Source: Methylomonas koyamae
Lineage (GTDB): Bacteria > Pseudomonadota > Gammaproteobacteria > Methylococcales > Methylomonadaceae
Direction of reading: 5' to 3'
DNA: 64,000 nt
Assembly: GCF_019669905.1 (NCBI RefSeq)
Contig: NZ_AP019777.1
Coordinates: 1,674,001 to 1,738,000 of the forward strand
The notes beneath the pieces were generated by a model. That model ran no database searches, was not told where the DNA came from, and was given only the letters and a program-made list of their open reading frames with translations. This document shows, piece by piece, positions 29,103 through 39,189 of the stretch. Position 1 is the first letter of the stretch, and every line of letters begins with the position of its first letter. A program made the position numbers and the translations under genes.

Positions 29103-32100
29103 TCAGTGCCGGCTTGTCAGGCGTTGTTGTAAGCCGGCCAGTAGGATCAGGGCTTGATCGATGTTAAACGCATCGACCTGAGCAGCAATCTGATTGACTT
29201 CAGATTCGAATTGTCCGCCCGCCGCAGCCAAGCGTAATTCGGCCATTAGCGTTTCGGCGGCTCCCAAATCGGTTTCCAACACGGCCGCCAGCGCATGGAT
29301 TATAGCCAGTATTTCGGCCTGAGACCGCCGCGTCCCGGCCGGTGGCTCGGGCAGCGGCTGTTCGGCGAGACTGTCGATGTCTTCGATTACATGGCCTAAT
29401 AACTGCTGCAGGCGGTCGATATCGGCGTTTTCCGGACTTTGTTGCCGCTTCAGTAGGCTGTCGATTTGAGTGACGGATTCGTATAGTTTGTTGGCGCCGA
29501 GATTGCCCGCCACGCCTTTCAGCGCATGGCAATAGTTTTCCGCCGCCGGCAGTTGGTTGGCTTGCAACAAGCGCCGCAGTTCCGAAACCGCATCGGTGTA
29601 ATGTTCGCGAAAGCGTTTCAATTGTTTGCGGTACGCCGCTTCCTTGCCGCCGATGCGGCGCAAGCCTTCGCCGACTTGCAAGCTTTGCAGCGCCAGCAAA
29701 TCGGCGGAACAATGGCCGGTTCGCGGCGACGCAGCACTACTCGGCGTCGCATCGCCAGCCGCCTTGCTTGGCAACCATTTGCGCAGGCAGGCGAACAAAC
29801 GCTCCGGCTCGACCGGTTTGCTGATATGGTCGTTCATGCCCGCGGCCAGACTATGCTCGGTATCGCTGGCCATCGCCAACGCCGTCATCGCGATAATCGG
29901 CAAGCGGGCAAAGTACTCGTCGCCGGTTTGCCGCGCCAATGCCCGAATCCGCCGGCTGGCTTCCAAACCGTCCAAGACCGGCATCTGAATATCCATCAAC
30001 ACGCAATCGTAACGTTGCTGCTGCACCATTTTTACGGCTTCCTCGCCGTCCATCGCCTGATCCGCCTGTATATCCACGCTGCGTAATAACTCGATAGCAA
30101 ACTCGCGGTTGATGGCATTGTCTTCCACCAACAGCACCAAACAGCCCGAAAAATTGGGGGCGGCGGCCGGCCGGCCGGCCGATGCCGCGCTATGCGCCGG
30201 TTGGTCGGGAAGGCGGCCGCGGCCGAGCACCGACAAAATGGTGTCCAGCAATGCCGAAGGCGATACCGGCTTGACTAAAAAGCCGTCCACGCCGGCTTGG
30301 CGGGCCAGCAGCATCACATCTTCCCGGCCATAGGCAGTGACCATGACGACCTTCGGTTGCCGGGCAATCGCGCTGTTGGCGTGAATGCGCAGCGTCGCTT
30401 CGTCGCCATTCATGCCGGGCATGCGCCAATCCATCAATACCAGATCGAACGGCCGGTCGGCTGCCGCTTCCAATTGCCGAATAGCCGCCAAGCCGCCGGT
30501 GGCGACACTGACCTCCAGTTGGAAATAACCCAGCATCTCCGCCAAAATTTCGCGGGAGACTTCGTTGTCGTCGACCACTAACACCCGCAGCCCTTTCAGC
30601 AAGGGGCCGGTCTGCAAATACAATTCGTGGCGGTGGGCTTCGGCCTGCAACGAGACCGGCAATTGAATCGTGCAACACATGGTGGTGCCTTTGCCGGGCT
30701 GCGAATCTTCGATCCAGATCCGGCCGCCCATCATCTCGACCAAATGTTTACTGATCGCCAAGCCCAGCCCGGTGCCGCCAAAGCGCCGGGTCGTGGATTG
30801 GTCGGCTTGGGTAAATTTTTGGAACAGCCGCCCTTGCAGTTCCCGATCCATGCCGATACCGGTATCGCGCACCGAAATTTGGATCGTCGCCACATCTTCT
30901 TTTTTGCCGAGCAATCTGAAGCCTAATTCCACTTCGCCGCGTTCGGTAAACTTGAGGGCATTGCCGCACAGGTTCAGCAAGATCTGTTTCAAGCGCAACG
31001 GATCGCCCAGTAACATGTTGGGGATGTTGACGTCGTAGCGAATCAGAAACTCGACCCCTTTTTGTTCGGCTTGCAAGCCGATGGCATCGGTGATTTGCTC
31101 GAGTACGCCGTCCAGCGCAAATTCGGTGGCTTCGAACTCCAGCTTGCCGGCCTCTATTTTGGAAAAATCCAGAATGTCGTTGATGATGCCCAGCAGCGAA
31201 TGCGCCGCGCTCTGGGCTTTACTGAGATGGTTATGCAAGCCGGCAGGCAATTCCTGCTTCAAAGCCAGATACAGCATGCCCAAAATGGCATTCATCGGCG
31301 TACGGATTTCGTGGCTCATGTTCGCTAAAAACTGGCTCTTGGCCAGCGTCGCCGCTTCGGCGGCTTGACGCGCCTGAACCAGCTCACGGGTGCGCGCCGC
31401 CACCAAATCTTCCAGATGATGGCGATACGATTCCAGCTCCTGCGCGACCCGTTTTTTCTCGGTAATGTCTTCTTTGATCGCCAGGTAATGGGTGATTTTG
31501 CCGTCCGGCTGGCGCACCGGGGTAATCTGCGCCCATTCGACGTATTCGCTGCCGTCCTTGCGCCGGTTGACCAGTTCGCCGGACCAGCTTTTGCCTTGGG
31601 TCAGCGTATCCCACATGGCATCGTAGACGGCTTGGCTGGTGTGCCCCGACTGTAAAATGCGCGGGTTTTTGCCGATTACGTCGTCGCGCTGGTAGCCGGT
31701 TACTTCGCTGAAACGGCGGTTTACATACTCGATATCGGCATTCAGGTTGGTGATCACGATGCTGTTGGGGCTCTGTTCCACCGCCAGCCACAGTTTACGC
31801 AGTTCCGATTCGGCTTGTTTCAACTCGGTGATGTCGGTAATTACCGCCACCCGACAATTGCGCTCGGAAAAAGTAATGTCATGCGAGCGGGAGATGATGT
31901 CTATCGTCGAACCGTCCCGGCGAACATGCCGCCATTCGCCGATATTGGCATAACCGCGCAAACCCGCTGCCAAATCGGCAATGGCCTGTTTCTGCTCGTC
32001 CGGATACAGGTCGGTCAGTTTCAATGTCTGCGCCTGCTCCTGGCTGTAGCCGTACAACGCGCTGAAGGCGTCGTTGACCGCCACCATGGCCAGCGAGCCG

Positions 32101-34205
32101 CGTTCGTAGATCAACATCGGCGCCGGGTTATGGGCAAACAGGTGGCGGAACTGTTGCTCGATTTGTTTGCGTTCGGTGATGTCAGACCAGATCAAGGACA
32201 GGTGCTTGCGGCCGCGAATCTCTATCACCTGCAGGCTGACATGGACGTTACGCAGCGAACCGTTCTTATGCCGGCGCAAGGTATCGAACTGAGCCGATCC
32301 GGCTCGCATGAACTCGGCGGTCTTCTTGGCGATGGTGTCGGCGTCGAACTCCCCCTGAATATCGGGCAGCCGCAAGCGGGCAAACTCGTCGCGGCTGTAG
32401 CCCAAATTGGTGCAGGCGGCATCGTTGAATTCGATGAATTCGAACGTTTGCGCATCGATCAAGGTAATGGCGTCGGTGGCCTGCGAGACAATCGAACTGA
32501 AAATGCGTTCGCGATTGCGGGCCGTTTCTTCCCGGCGCCGGCGGCTGATGAAATCGCTGAGCCGCTCCGCCACCGCCTCCAACAAGCCGCGTTTATCGTC
32601 CGCAAACAAACCGGGCTGTGGCGCCGGGCTTGGAACCGAACAAGCCACCGTGACGCAGCCCAGCACCTCACCGTCAATGCGAATCGGGGCGGTTTGCACC
32701 GCGAGCGGATGTTTAAAATCATCGGTGACGTAGCGCTGGCCGTCCCATTCGATACCCGCCGCAGTGGCTTCCGGCTCGGGCCATGCCGCCGGCAAACATG
32801 CCGCGACCGCTTGCAGCACGTCCGCTAGCGGTGTTTGCAAATCCTCGGTGGCACGGAACACCGCGTGCAGACACTTCTGTTCCTTGATCCGCTCGCCCAG
32901 GGCAATCTGGGTTTCTCGCAGTTGGGTAATGTCGCGGGCCATGCCCAATACCCCGATCAATTTGCCCTCGCTGTTATTCACCGGGGTCTTGATGGTTTCG
33001 TAGAGCGCGGTATGGCTGCCGTCGGCGTGGCTTAGCCATTCCTGATGGCTACTGGGCTTACCGGCGGCCAGGGCTTTCAGGTCATGCCGCCGGTAGGAAT
33101 CGGCCAGATCGGGAGCGACAAAATCGTAATCGGTTTTGCCGACAATATGCTGTTCCGTGGTGCCGAACAGCGGTTCGAAACTGGGGTTGCACAGCAGATA
33201 AACGCCTTCCGGGTTTTTCAACCAGACCTTGTCCGGCATGGCTTTCAATAGGGTTCTGAGCAGTTCCTCGCGGTCGGCCAGGGTTTCCAGCGCCTTGTGG
33301 CGTTCGGAAAAATAGCAAGCCAGCGCCATGCCGACCAGCGACAGAACCACCATAAAAAACCAATAATTCAGTGCGTGGTTGTCGCCGAGGCCGGGGTCGA
33401 TAAACCCCGAGCTTTGCCGTACCAAACCCGACATCGCTTGGCTGGCGGTAATGACCAGGATCAAGGTCGTGGCGCGGTTCCCCAACCGGACCGCGGCCCA
33501 ACTGACAAACAAAAATATCCAGTAACTTTTGGCATAGCTGCCGAGGCTATCGTGGAACCAATCCAGGAATACCAATTGGCCGGCCATCACATTCATTGCC
33601 ACGATCAAAACCGCCTCGAGCAAGCGTGTTCGGCCATGCAGTTTGCCTGGATGCTTGTTCCATACCAGCAGTAGCGGCGTCGTCAAAATCACGCCCAGCG
33701 TGTCGCCCATCCACCAATGCAACAGAGTGGTCAGGAAATTGTGCGGGCTAATGATGCCCGAGCCCAACAAGGTCAACGATCCGACAAGCGCCGGCAACGA
33801 ACAGGCCAGTACCCCGCCCAAACCGATCAGCAGCATATAATCGCGCAGCGTGGGCAAACTGTGGTCGAAATTTTGCCTACGGCGCAGCAACCAGGCGCCC
33901 AGCCAGGTGCCGGCGGTACTGCCGAGCGAGATCACGGCTGCTGCCGGCCATGTCTTGCCCTGCAATACATTCAGCGCCAACGCGCCCAGCAATATCGCGA
34001 AGACGTAGCGCCAGCCGCCCAGCAACAGCGCGGCTAACGCAAATCCGCTAGCCACAAAAAATACGCTGGCGGTGCCGTTCGGGGCAAAGTACAGCAAAGC
34101 CAATCTAGCCGTTAGCCAATACATTGCCGCAACCGCAAGCCACCTTAGCGGCATCGGCAACGCTATATTGCGCAGATAATCGTTGAAAGTTGGGTATCCA
34201 GCCAT
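29103..34205 (-). CDS. MASE1 multi-PAS hybrid histidine kinase with two RECs and Hpt
   Basis: The ATG at 34205 follows AAGGA and gives 1700 residues. A MASE1 membrane domain (about 1-290, eight or so helices) is followed by PAS, a GAF-like region and three more PAS domains. Then come HisKA (MSHEIRTPMNAILG), HATPase (GTGLGLAIS), two receivers (LMDWRMPGMNG, LMDIQMPVLDG) and a C-terminal Hpt with phospho-His in CHALKGVAGN. All phosphorelay residues are present. The output could be the EAL protein encoded immediately downstream, which carries three receivers. The membrane domain suggests an unknown envelope signal. Confidence 0.93.
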   Translation of the reverse strand: MAGYPTFNDYLRNIALPMPLRWLAVAAMYWLTARLALLYFAPNGTASVFFVASGFALAALLLGGWRYVFAILLGALALNVLQGKTWPAAAVISLGSTAGTWLGAWLLRRRQNFDHSLPTLRDYMLLIGLGGVLACSLPALVGSLTLLGSGIISPHNFLTTLLHWWMGDTLGVILTTPLLLVWNKHPGKLHGRTRLLEAVLIVAMNVMAGQLVFLDWFHDSLGSYAKSYWIFLFVSWAAVRLGNRATTLILVITASQAMSGLVRQSSGFIDPGLGDNHALNYWFFMVVLSLVGMALACYFSERHKALETLADREELLRTLLKAMPDKVWLKNPEGVYLLCNPSFEPLFGTTEQHIVGKTDYDFVAPDLADSYRRHDLKALAAGKPSSHQEWLSHADGSHTALYETIKTPVNNSEGKLIGVLGMARDITQLRETQIALGERIKEQKCLHAVFRATEDLQTPLADVLQAVAACLPAAWPEPEATAAGIEWDGQRYVTDDFKHPLAVQTAPIRIDGEVLGCVTVACSVPSPAPQPGLFADDKRGLLEAVAERLSDFISRRRREETARNRERIFSSIVSQATDAITLIDAQTFEFIEFNDAACTNLGYSRDEFARLRLPDIQGEFDADTIAKKTAEFMRAGSAQFDTLRRHKNGSLRNVHVSLQVIEIRGRKHLSLIWSDITERKQIEQQFRHLFAHNPAPMLIYERGSLAMVAVNDAFSALYGYSQEQAQTLKLTDLYPDEQKQAIADLAAGLRGYANIGEWRHVRRDGSTIDIISRSHDITFSERNCRVAVITDITELKQAESELRKLWLAVEQSPNSIVITNLNADIEYVNRRFSEVTGYQRDDVIGKNPRILQSGHTSQAVYDAMWDTLTQGKSWSGELVNRRKDGSEYVEWAQITPVRQPDGKITHYLAIKEDITEKKRVAQELESYRHHLEDLVAARTRELVQARQAAEAATLAKSQFLANMSHEIRTPMNAILGMLYLALKQELPAGLHNHLSKAQSAAHSLLGIINDILDFSKIEAGKLEFEATEFALDGVLEQITDAIGLQAEQKGVEFLIRYDVNIPNMLLGDPLRLKQILLNLCGNALKFTERGEVELGFRLLGKKEDVATIQISVRDTGIGMDRELQGRLFQKFTQADQSTTRRFGGTGLGLAISKHLVEMMGGRIWIEDSQPGKGTTMCCTIQLPVSLQAEAHRHELYLQTGPLLKGLRVLVVDDNEVSREILAEMLGYFQLEVSVATGGLAAIRQLEAAADRPFDLVLMDWRMPGMNGDEATLRIHANSAIARQPKVVMVTAYGREDVMLLARQAGVDGFLVKPVSPSALLDTILSVLGRGRLPDQPAHSAASAGRPAAAPNFSGCLVLLVEDNAINREFAIELLRSVDIQADQAMDGEEAVKMVQQQRYDCVLMDIQMPVLDGLEASRRIRALARQTGDEYFARLPIIAMTALAMASDTEHSLAAGMNDHISKPVEPERLFACLRKWLPSKAAGDATPSSAASPRTGHCSADLLALQSLQVGEGLRRIGGKEAAYRKQLKRFREHYTDAVSELRRLLQANQLPAAENYCHALKGVAGNLGANKLYESVTQIDSLLKRQQSPENADIDRLQQLLGHVIEDIDSLAEQPLPEPPAGTRRSQAEILAIIHALAAVLETDLGAAETLMAELRLAAAGGQFESEVNQIAAQVDAFNIDQALILLAGLQQRLTSRH

Positions 34206-34541
34206 CAAGGTCCTTGAGTCACGGGCTCCGGAATGAAAGCAAAGCATAGCTCAGCTATCGACAGACTTTAGCAAGGAGCGCGATGAAACGGAAAGGGCAG
34301 CGGAATAAACCCCGGGTGGCGGCGAGCTTTGCGTTCCGCTTGGATTGGTTTGGAACCGCCGGCGGCATGGGATCGACTCTGTGAAACCGCGGCAAAGCTG
34401 AGCGGCTTGCGCGGTAGAGCTTGGTCTTGGGTAAGCGCGGGACGGATCAATTTGCTGCTAGCGCAACGCCGGCGGTGCATTGACCGCACCTAACCGGCAT
34501 CTCAGCGCCGGTGTCTGTCAGCCACCGTCTAATTCAATCGC
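34206..34541. other. intergenic region, no gene seen
   Basis: The region holds the promoter area of the hybrid kinase and the downstream flank of a lipoprotein gene. Short minus-strand open frames lack a ribosome-binding site and similarity to anything I know. No repeat or terminator is convincing. Confidence 0.45.
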
Positions 34542-35081
34542 TCAGTTGATTTGGTTTAACACGTCTTCTTCGGTGTAAAAGCGGTTTTCGGTAATGATAT
34601 CCGCGGCGATGCGGTTGTTGAGCAGATTGTCGACGTCGTCCAGCACGCGGTCGACGATGGCCGAGATTTCGGCGCGCTCAGCCGATTTCTGCAGGGCGTT
34701 ACCCCAGATCCCGACATGGCGGGTCGTGATGCGGCGTACGGCATTGTCCTTGGCCCATTCCGCGGCGATGGCGATGCCCAAACGGTGCAGTTTGCCTGCT
34801 ATCTCGGGTTTGGCGGCCGGGTCGGCGATTTTGGCCGCCAAATCCTGGCTGATTCGGTTCCAGCCGGTCGGATACAGCTCCCAGCCCTGGTAAAAACGTT
34901 CGACCCAGGTCAGGTATTGTTCCAGGCTTTGCCGCTCGGCATTGCGCCGGTCTTGCCGGTAATGCTCGGTAAACTCGGCTTGGGCCGGCAAGGTTTCCGG
35001 CCAAGCGGATTGGCGCAGCGGCTCGGCGGCACAACCCCAAAGCCAGCTTATCGCCAAAAAAATTAGAACGCGCAGTGTCAT
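34542..35081 (-). CDS. putative lipoprotein, unknown function
   Basis: This 179-residue protein has a lipoprotein signal (IFLAISWLWGC, Cys17). The mature part is entirely helical-looking and rich in Trp, Tyr and charged residues (YLTWVERFYQGWELYP, GIWGNALQKSAERAEISAIVDRVLDDVDNLL). No catalytic motif is visible and I do not recognise a named family. It is probably anchored in the outer or inner membrane facing the periplasm. The next gene upstream on the same strand is about 100 bases away. Confidence 0.7.
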   Translation of the reverse strand: MTLRVLIFLAISWLWGCAAEPLRQSAWPETLPAQAEFTEHYRQDRRNAERQSLEQYLTWVERFYQGWELYPTGWNRISQDLAAKIADPAAKPEIAGKLHRLGIAIAAEWAKDNAVRRITTRHVGIWGNALQKSAERAEISAIVDRVLDDVDNLLNNRIAADIITENRFYTEEDVLNQIN

Positions 35082-35185
35082 GGCATCGGGTCCGGCGGCA
35101 ATAAAGCTCGGATTTTAGGGGGCGGCCATGACAGCAGGATTAAGGTCCGGTTACGATTATTTGACGTCGGCCGGCATGGTCCGGC

Positions 35186-36025
35186 TCAAAACAATTCGAA
35201 GCGGGCCAGGTAGCCGAAGTGGTCCGATACGCTCGGATAAAACTCGTCGTTGAAAATCGGCGCCATTTCCCGCACCCGCAGCGGATGGCCGTTGCGTTTG
35301 AAGATGTAATCGATGCGCCGTGGCGGACTGTGGCGCCAGCCGTCGATCTGGCCGCGAAAGGTCGGTTCGTAAAACCGCTGCGGGTGCAGTTCGTGGTACT
35401 GGTCTATGTATTCGCCGTTGCCGACGATGTGTTGGTAAGCCTGCTCGCCGGCCGGCGCATTGAAATCGCCGACGATCAGGTCGCCTCTGACGCCGAAATG
35501 CTGGCGCGAGGCGATCAGCCGTTTCAGGTTGGCGTATTCCTGGTGGAAGCCATGGTGGGCCCAGCTCAGATGCACGTTGGCGATGTGCAGCAGGCCGAAG
35601 CGGGGCAGGTCGATGCAACTGACGGTGACGTTGCGCGACATGTAGTGGTCTTTACTGCAATTGTGCGAGACGTAAGCGGAATAATTGTGTCGTAGCGGAT
35701 GCCGGCTCAATATCGCCGTGCCTTCCCGCCACCGTTGAAAGCCGATGTGGCTCCAGTCCTGATGAATGTGGAACCAATGTCCCCATTCCCGCAAGCGCCG
35801 GCAAATCCGAAACGCCATGTTCGACGGCACCTCGCCGTAAGGCTGGGCGATGGGGTCGTGCCGGTATTCGCCGACCTCCTGAAAGCAAATCGCGTCTATG
35901 CCTTGCTGGGCCACCGCCTCGGCGATGATGTGCACCTCGCGTTCGTGCAGGTGCATGGTTTCGAAACCATTGTGGCGCGGGTGCTGCTGGTAAGTATGCA
36001 GATTCAGCGTCAACAGCGAAAACAC
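35186..36025 (-). CDS. endonuclease/exonuclease/phosphatase family protein
   Basis: This 279-residue protein has the EEP motifs in order: LTLNLH (about 5-10), ICFQEVGEY with the metal-binding Glu (about 46-54), LLHIANVHLSW (about 145-155), GDFNAP (about 186-191), RIDYIF (about 237-242) and SDHFGY (about 267-272). These are the Mg-binding and catalytic residues of DNase I-like phosphodiesterases. No signal peptide is evident. The substrate (DNA, phospholipid or inositol phosphate) cannot be told. It is 23 bases from the DUF6447 gene upstream. Confidence 0.88.
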   Translation of the reverse strand: MFSLLTLNLHTYQQHPRHNGFETMHLHEREVHIIAEAVAQQGIDAICFQEVGEYRHDPIAQPYGEVPSNMAFRICRRLREWGHWFHIHQDWSHIGFQRWREGTAILSRHPLRHNYSAYVSHNCSKDHYMSRNVTVSCIDLPRFGLLHIANVHLSWAHHGFHQEYANLKRLIASRQHFGVRGDLIVGDFNAPAGEQAYQHIVGNGEYIDQYHELHPQRFYEPTFRGQIDGWRHSPPRRIDYIFKRNGHPLRVREMAPIFNDEFYPSVSDHFGYLARFELF

Positions 36026-36048
36026 CGGCGCTCCGACAGCCGTGCGGC

Positions 36049-36261
36049 TTAACCCAATTTGGCGAATTCGGTTTGCAGCGTGGCCAAAAAAGTCTCCCGC
36101 GCTACCTGGGCGATGCCTAATTGTTGTTGCAAGCGCTGGATTTCGGCATCGACGATTTGCAGATTGGCCAGTTGGGCTTTGGCCAAGTCGCTGAGGCTAT
36201 CGATAGGATGGGTTTTGTCGCCTATGGTCAGGGTCGGAGTTGCGGTGTTTGCGTCGGTCAT
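36049..36261 (-). CDS. DUF6447 family small protein
   Basis: From the ATG at 36261 the protein has 70 residues: a Thr/Ile-rich start (TPTLTIGDKTHPIDSLSD) then an amphipathic helix (AQLANLQIVDAEIQRLQQQL) that could form a coiled coil. This matches my memory of DUF6447, a small protein of unknown function common in gammaproteobacteria. The longer frame to 36318 is less likely. It is probably co-transcribed with the EEP gene. It marks the last core-like gene before the low-GC block. Confidence 0.7.
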   Translation of the reverse strand: MTDANTATPTLTIGDKTHPIDSLSDLAKAQLANLQIVDAEIQRLQQQLGIAQVARETFLATLQTEFAKLG

Positions 36262-36966
36262 CGAAGTTTTACTGAAAGTAGTCGAAAATGCCGGTTCGGG
36301 CGCTGCGCCGAACCGCATTCCAGTCTAACCGCAAAATGTTACAGCTTCGTTATTACCTATTCCGATCAAGCCAGCCACTGATCCCAAGCCAAAGCCGGTC
36401 CAGGGATTCCAAGCGCAGAGCCAATAACCATTTCGATATGGTTGCGCAAGTACGACGTAAGGTTTTTAGCGGCTGAGAATTGTCGTAATCGACCCATAAC
36501 TTCCGGTCGCCTATGATTTTACGCTTCCCTAAACCGGTCATTCGAGACGTATCGAAAACAAATGTCTGATCATTAAAGAAAAGCAGTCTGTCAGTTTCAG
36601 AAAATAATCTTCAGTTATCGCCCTCCTTCAAAGTTTGTACTGTTATTTAGAGCTATAGGCTTTCTTGCACGTTTTATACTGTGCGTTAACGTTTCCCATG
36701 CAATGCTGGCCCAGCGCTTTTTAGCGGTAGTTATCTTTGCTCGCTCGATATTGCCATCCCAATCAAAAATGGTAACGGAAATGTTGCATCTGTTGAAAGC
36801 AGCGACTTCCGTAATGCTCGGTACTTCCTGATGTAGTAGCAATCGGAATCACTGCACGGAATTGACACCTCGAATAACTCAGTCTTACTCTGATAGGATA
36901 GCCGGATGCCTACGGTTTCCTCACTGCCGACCACCTGTGATGAATGGTCCTGCCGGACGTATGTTT
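36262..36966. other. AT-richer left edge of the accessory block; no confident gene
   Basis: Base composition drops here. Overlapping minus-strand frames at 36615-36842 and 36731-36934 could be parts of one small, frameshifted gene. The segment SYQSKTELFEVSIPCSD in one frame and SVTIFDWDGNIERAKI in the other both look protein-like. Neither is recognised, so I do not call a CDS. A 62-codon frame at 36353-36541 is equally unsupported. No tRNA or integrase was seen at this edge. Confidence 0.4.
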
Positions 36967-39189
36967 TTATGCACGAGGTAACCGCAGTTCTCCAAGCGCC
37001 TTGACTCCCGCGTGGGTAAATTGGTCAACAGCGAACCCTGTTACGAATGCGGTCAGATAAGCCTGCCAGCCTCCCCATGAGGGATTGTCAATCCATACGC
37101 CCTGGACAATGACAATAGATGCCACGACAAGAACAATCAAGCTGATGACAAAGTCCATGATGCCGATCTTCTGCGCAATATCCGTTGGGGAACTGAGGCT
37201 TAACGATTCCAATGGAGGCAAATAATCAATTACGCCGATGATATCGAATGCAGTTGCAGGTCTGGATGTCATGTCGCCAACAAGATCCACGGGCGCGCCA
37301 AGATCCATAGCCGCTCCAGCAGGATGGATGACTGCATCGTTGAAAAGTTTTCGTGCTTCGTCAAGCTTTGCCCACGCCGTCTTGTAGTCTTTGCTTTCGC
37401 TCGCCACCTCCATCTCATTTAAAGCATTCTCAATTTTGACTTCTGAACTACCGGCGGGAAGGCTATCTCTTGACGCCCGCCTGATAGCCGCACCGAATGT
37501 GTTGAGGTAATTTTGTGTTGCCTCAACCAACAGATCCATCGCCTTTTCCGGCTTCGACGCAAGCCTGATTTTTTCACCGAGCTCAGAGGTGGAGGCCAGC
37601 AGTTTCTTCCAGTCTTCCGGATCAAGGCCTGGTGGCTGCTGAATGGGAGGCTGACCGGCAGGCGTTTCGACACGGGCACGGAGGTCTGCTGCCATGATGT
37701 TGATGTAACGAAGATGAACCACGTCGAATGCACCTACTGCGGCATCCAGTTCTCCGGAGTTCACTTTCGCCAACACCGGTTGCAGGGAGTTACGAAGATC
37801 GACAAGGATTTGACGTGGGTCTTTCGCCAGTTCCGCGTCCAGCGTATCTACAGCAAGAGTGAGCGCGTCGATGACCTTTGTCCGTAGGGTCTTTGGGAGT
37901 TTATTTATTTTATCGATTGCATCCTTGACTGTCGCAGCGTCGGGTTCATCCGCTATGAATGCATCGCGCGCAGTATCGAGATCCTTCATCAGAACATCCC
38001 GGACCGATACCGGCCGCACAGCTAAGAGTTGATTATGGAGTCCGGTCCATTTCGTGAGCGAGGGGATGATGCTCTCATAGACATCAAATTCATTGGTGAT
38101 CGGAATTCGGCTCGATCTGGCCTTCTCCCATTTGTCCTGCATGCTCTGCTTGACCTTGGCAATGATGTCGACCGCTTCCATATTACCTTTAGCTCTCTCG
38201 GCAGCTTCGGCAAGCTGCACAAGCAGACTGGCGACCCGTTGCTGTACGAGGAGGCGTGGGCGGATCTTACCAGCATAGTCCTGAACGATCAGGGATAGGA
38301 ATACCCCTAGGAAAACCAGCAAAAATGCGACCCAAACAGACCTTCGCGCGTATATCTTTATCGGTATGTCAATTGGAGAATAATCAGTCGATTGAAAACG
38401 AAGCTTTGCCTCATAAAACCCTGGCTTACCAAGATTGACCAGCTTTGCCTCGAACTTCTTTGTTTCATTGGCTGACACCTGAATATTCTTGCCGTCCCCG
38501 TAGGATTTTAAGGCCATCGTAGAAGATATGCTGGAAGGCGAATCGGCTTTTGTTGTCCATGTTGGATAGATGAGTTGCGGACTGCTGATGGTTGTTTGCC
38601 TTCCTGTACCATAGATGCTTATTGTTAATGGGACTGTATCGATATCGTCGAACCAAAAGTTTTCAATTTGCATTGCAAATGGTCCAAGAACTTCTATCGG
38701 TGGCGGCGTTAGTTTCCGTGTAACAGTTATCACTACCGTCAAAAGCGGTTTCTTTGGCTCTGAGTCAAGCGATGCATGAACAAGGGCTCTGTAAGTGCCA
38801 GCAGCAGTGAACCTCGCCTTTAGGAAAATGCGCTTGGGGGTTTTTGAAACAAGCTCAAACTGGCACGGAGTTTTGTCCTTGTCTGTTTCTACTGTGGAAC
38901 ACCCTTCAAATTCCGGTTTAATCAAATCGACAATTCCGAGGGAAAACTCTGTTGCGTTAATTTGCAGGCTCACGGGATCCTTAGAGTCGGTCTTAAACGT
39001 GAGAGGAATGGCGACGTCTGAAACCGTGTCAGCAGTTAGGGAAATCTCATTTTTGCCATCCATCTCTGAAATACTGATAGATGGCTTTGCCGGGTTCTGA
39101 TCTCCGTTAGCTGTAGCTACTGTGAGTACTGCCTCAACCGAATAAACGACGATGAGCAACGCAAAAATGGACAGAGAATGTTTGAGCAT
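36967..39189 (-). CDS. large membrane-anchored protein of the accessory block, unknown
   Basis: This 740-residue protein fits no named family that I know. A signal sequence (about 1-27) precedes a periplasmic region to about 280 with beta-sandwich-like segments (GTYRALVHASLDSEPKKPLLTVVITV, GFYEAKLRFQ). A membrane helix follows (about 284-303), then about 370 residues of mostly helical cytoplasmic sequence with a Pro/Gln-rich linker (PPIQQPPG). Two more helices close it at about 677-699 and 706-724. This topology could transmit envelope information inward or scaffold a complex. GC and codon use are lower than the flanks. Two lipoproteins and a metzincin are encoded divergently next to it. Confidence 0.75.
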   Translation of the reverse strand: MLKHSLSIFALLIVVYSVEAVLTVATANGDQNPAKPSISISEMDGKNEISLTADTVSDVAIPLTFKTDSKDPVSLQINATEFSLGIVDLIKPEFEGCSTVETDKDKTPCQFELVSKTPKRIFLKARFTAAGTYRALVHASLDSEPKKPLLTVVITVTRKLTPPPIEVLGPFAMQIENFWFDDIDTVPLTISIYGTGRQTTISSPQLIYPTWTTKADSPSSISSTMALKSYGDGKNIQVSANETKKFEAKLVNLGKPGFYEAKLRFQSTDYSPIDIPIKIYARRSVWVAFLLVFLGVFLSLIVQDYAGKIRPRLLVQQRVASLLVQLAEAAERAKGNMEAVDIIAKVKQSMQDKWEKARSSRIPITNEFDVYESIIPSLTKWTGLHNQLLAVRPVSVRDVLMKDLDTARDAFIADEPDAATVKDAIDKINKLPKTLRTKVIDALTLAVDTLDAELAKDPRQILVDLRNSLQPVLAKVNSGELDAAVGAFDVVHLRYINIMAADLRARVETPAGQPPIQQPPGLDPEDWKKLLASTSELGEKIRLASKPEKAMDLLVEATQNYLNTFGAAIRRASRDSLPAGSSEVKIENALNEMEVASESKDYKTAWAKLDEARKLFNDAVIHPAGAAMDLGAPVDLVGDMTSRPATAFDIIGVIDYLPPLESLSLSSPTDIAQKIGIMDFVISLIVLVVASIVIVQGVWIDNPSWGGWQAYLTAFVTGFAVDQFTHAGVKALGELRLPRA

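Noticed and set aside
36353..36541. 62-codon minus-strand frame at the left edge of the accessory block
   Set aside because: No ribosome-binding site, family or domain; the composition does not exclude chance.
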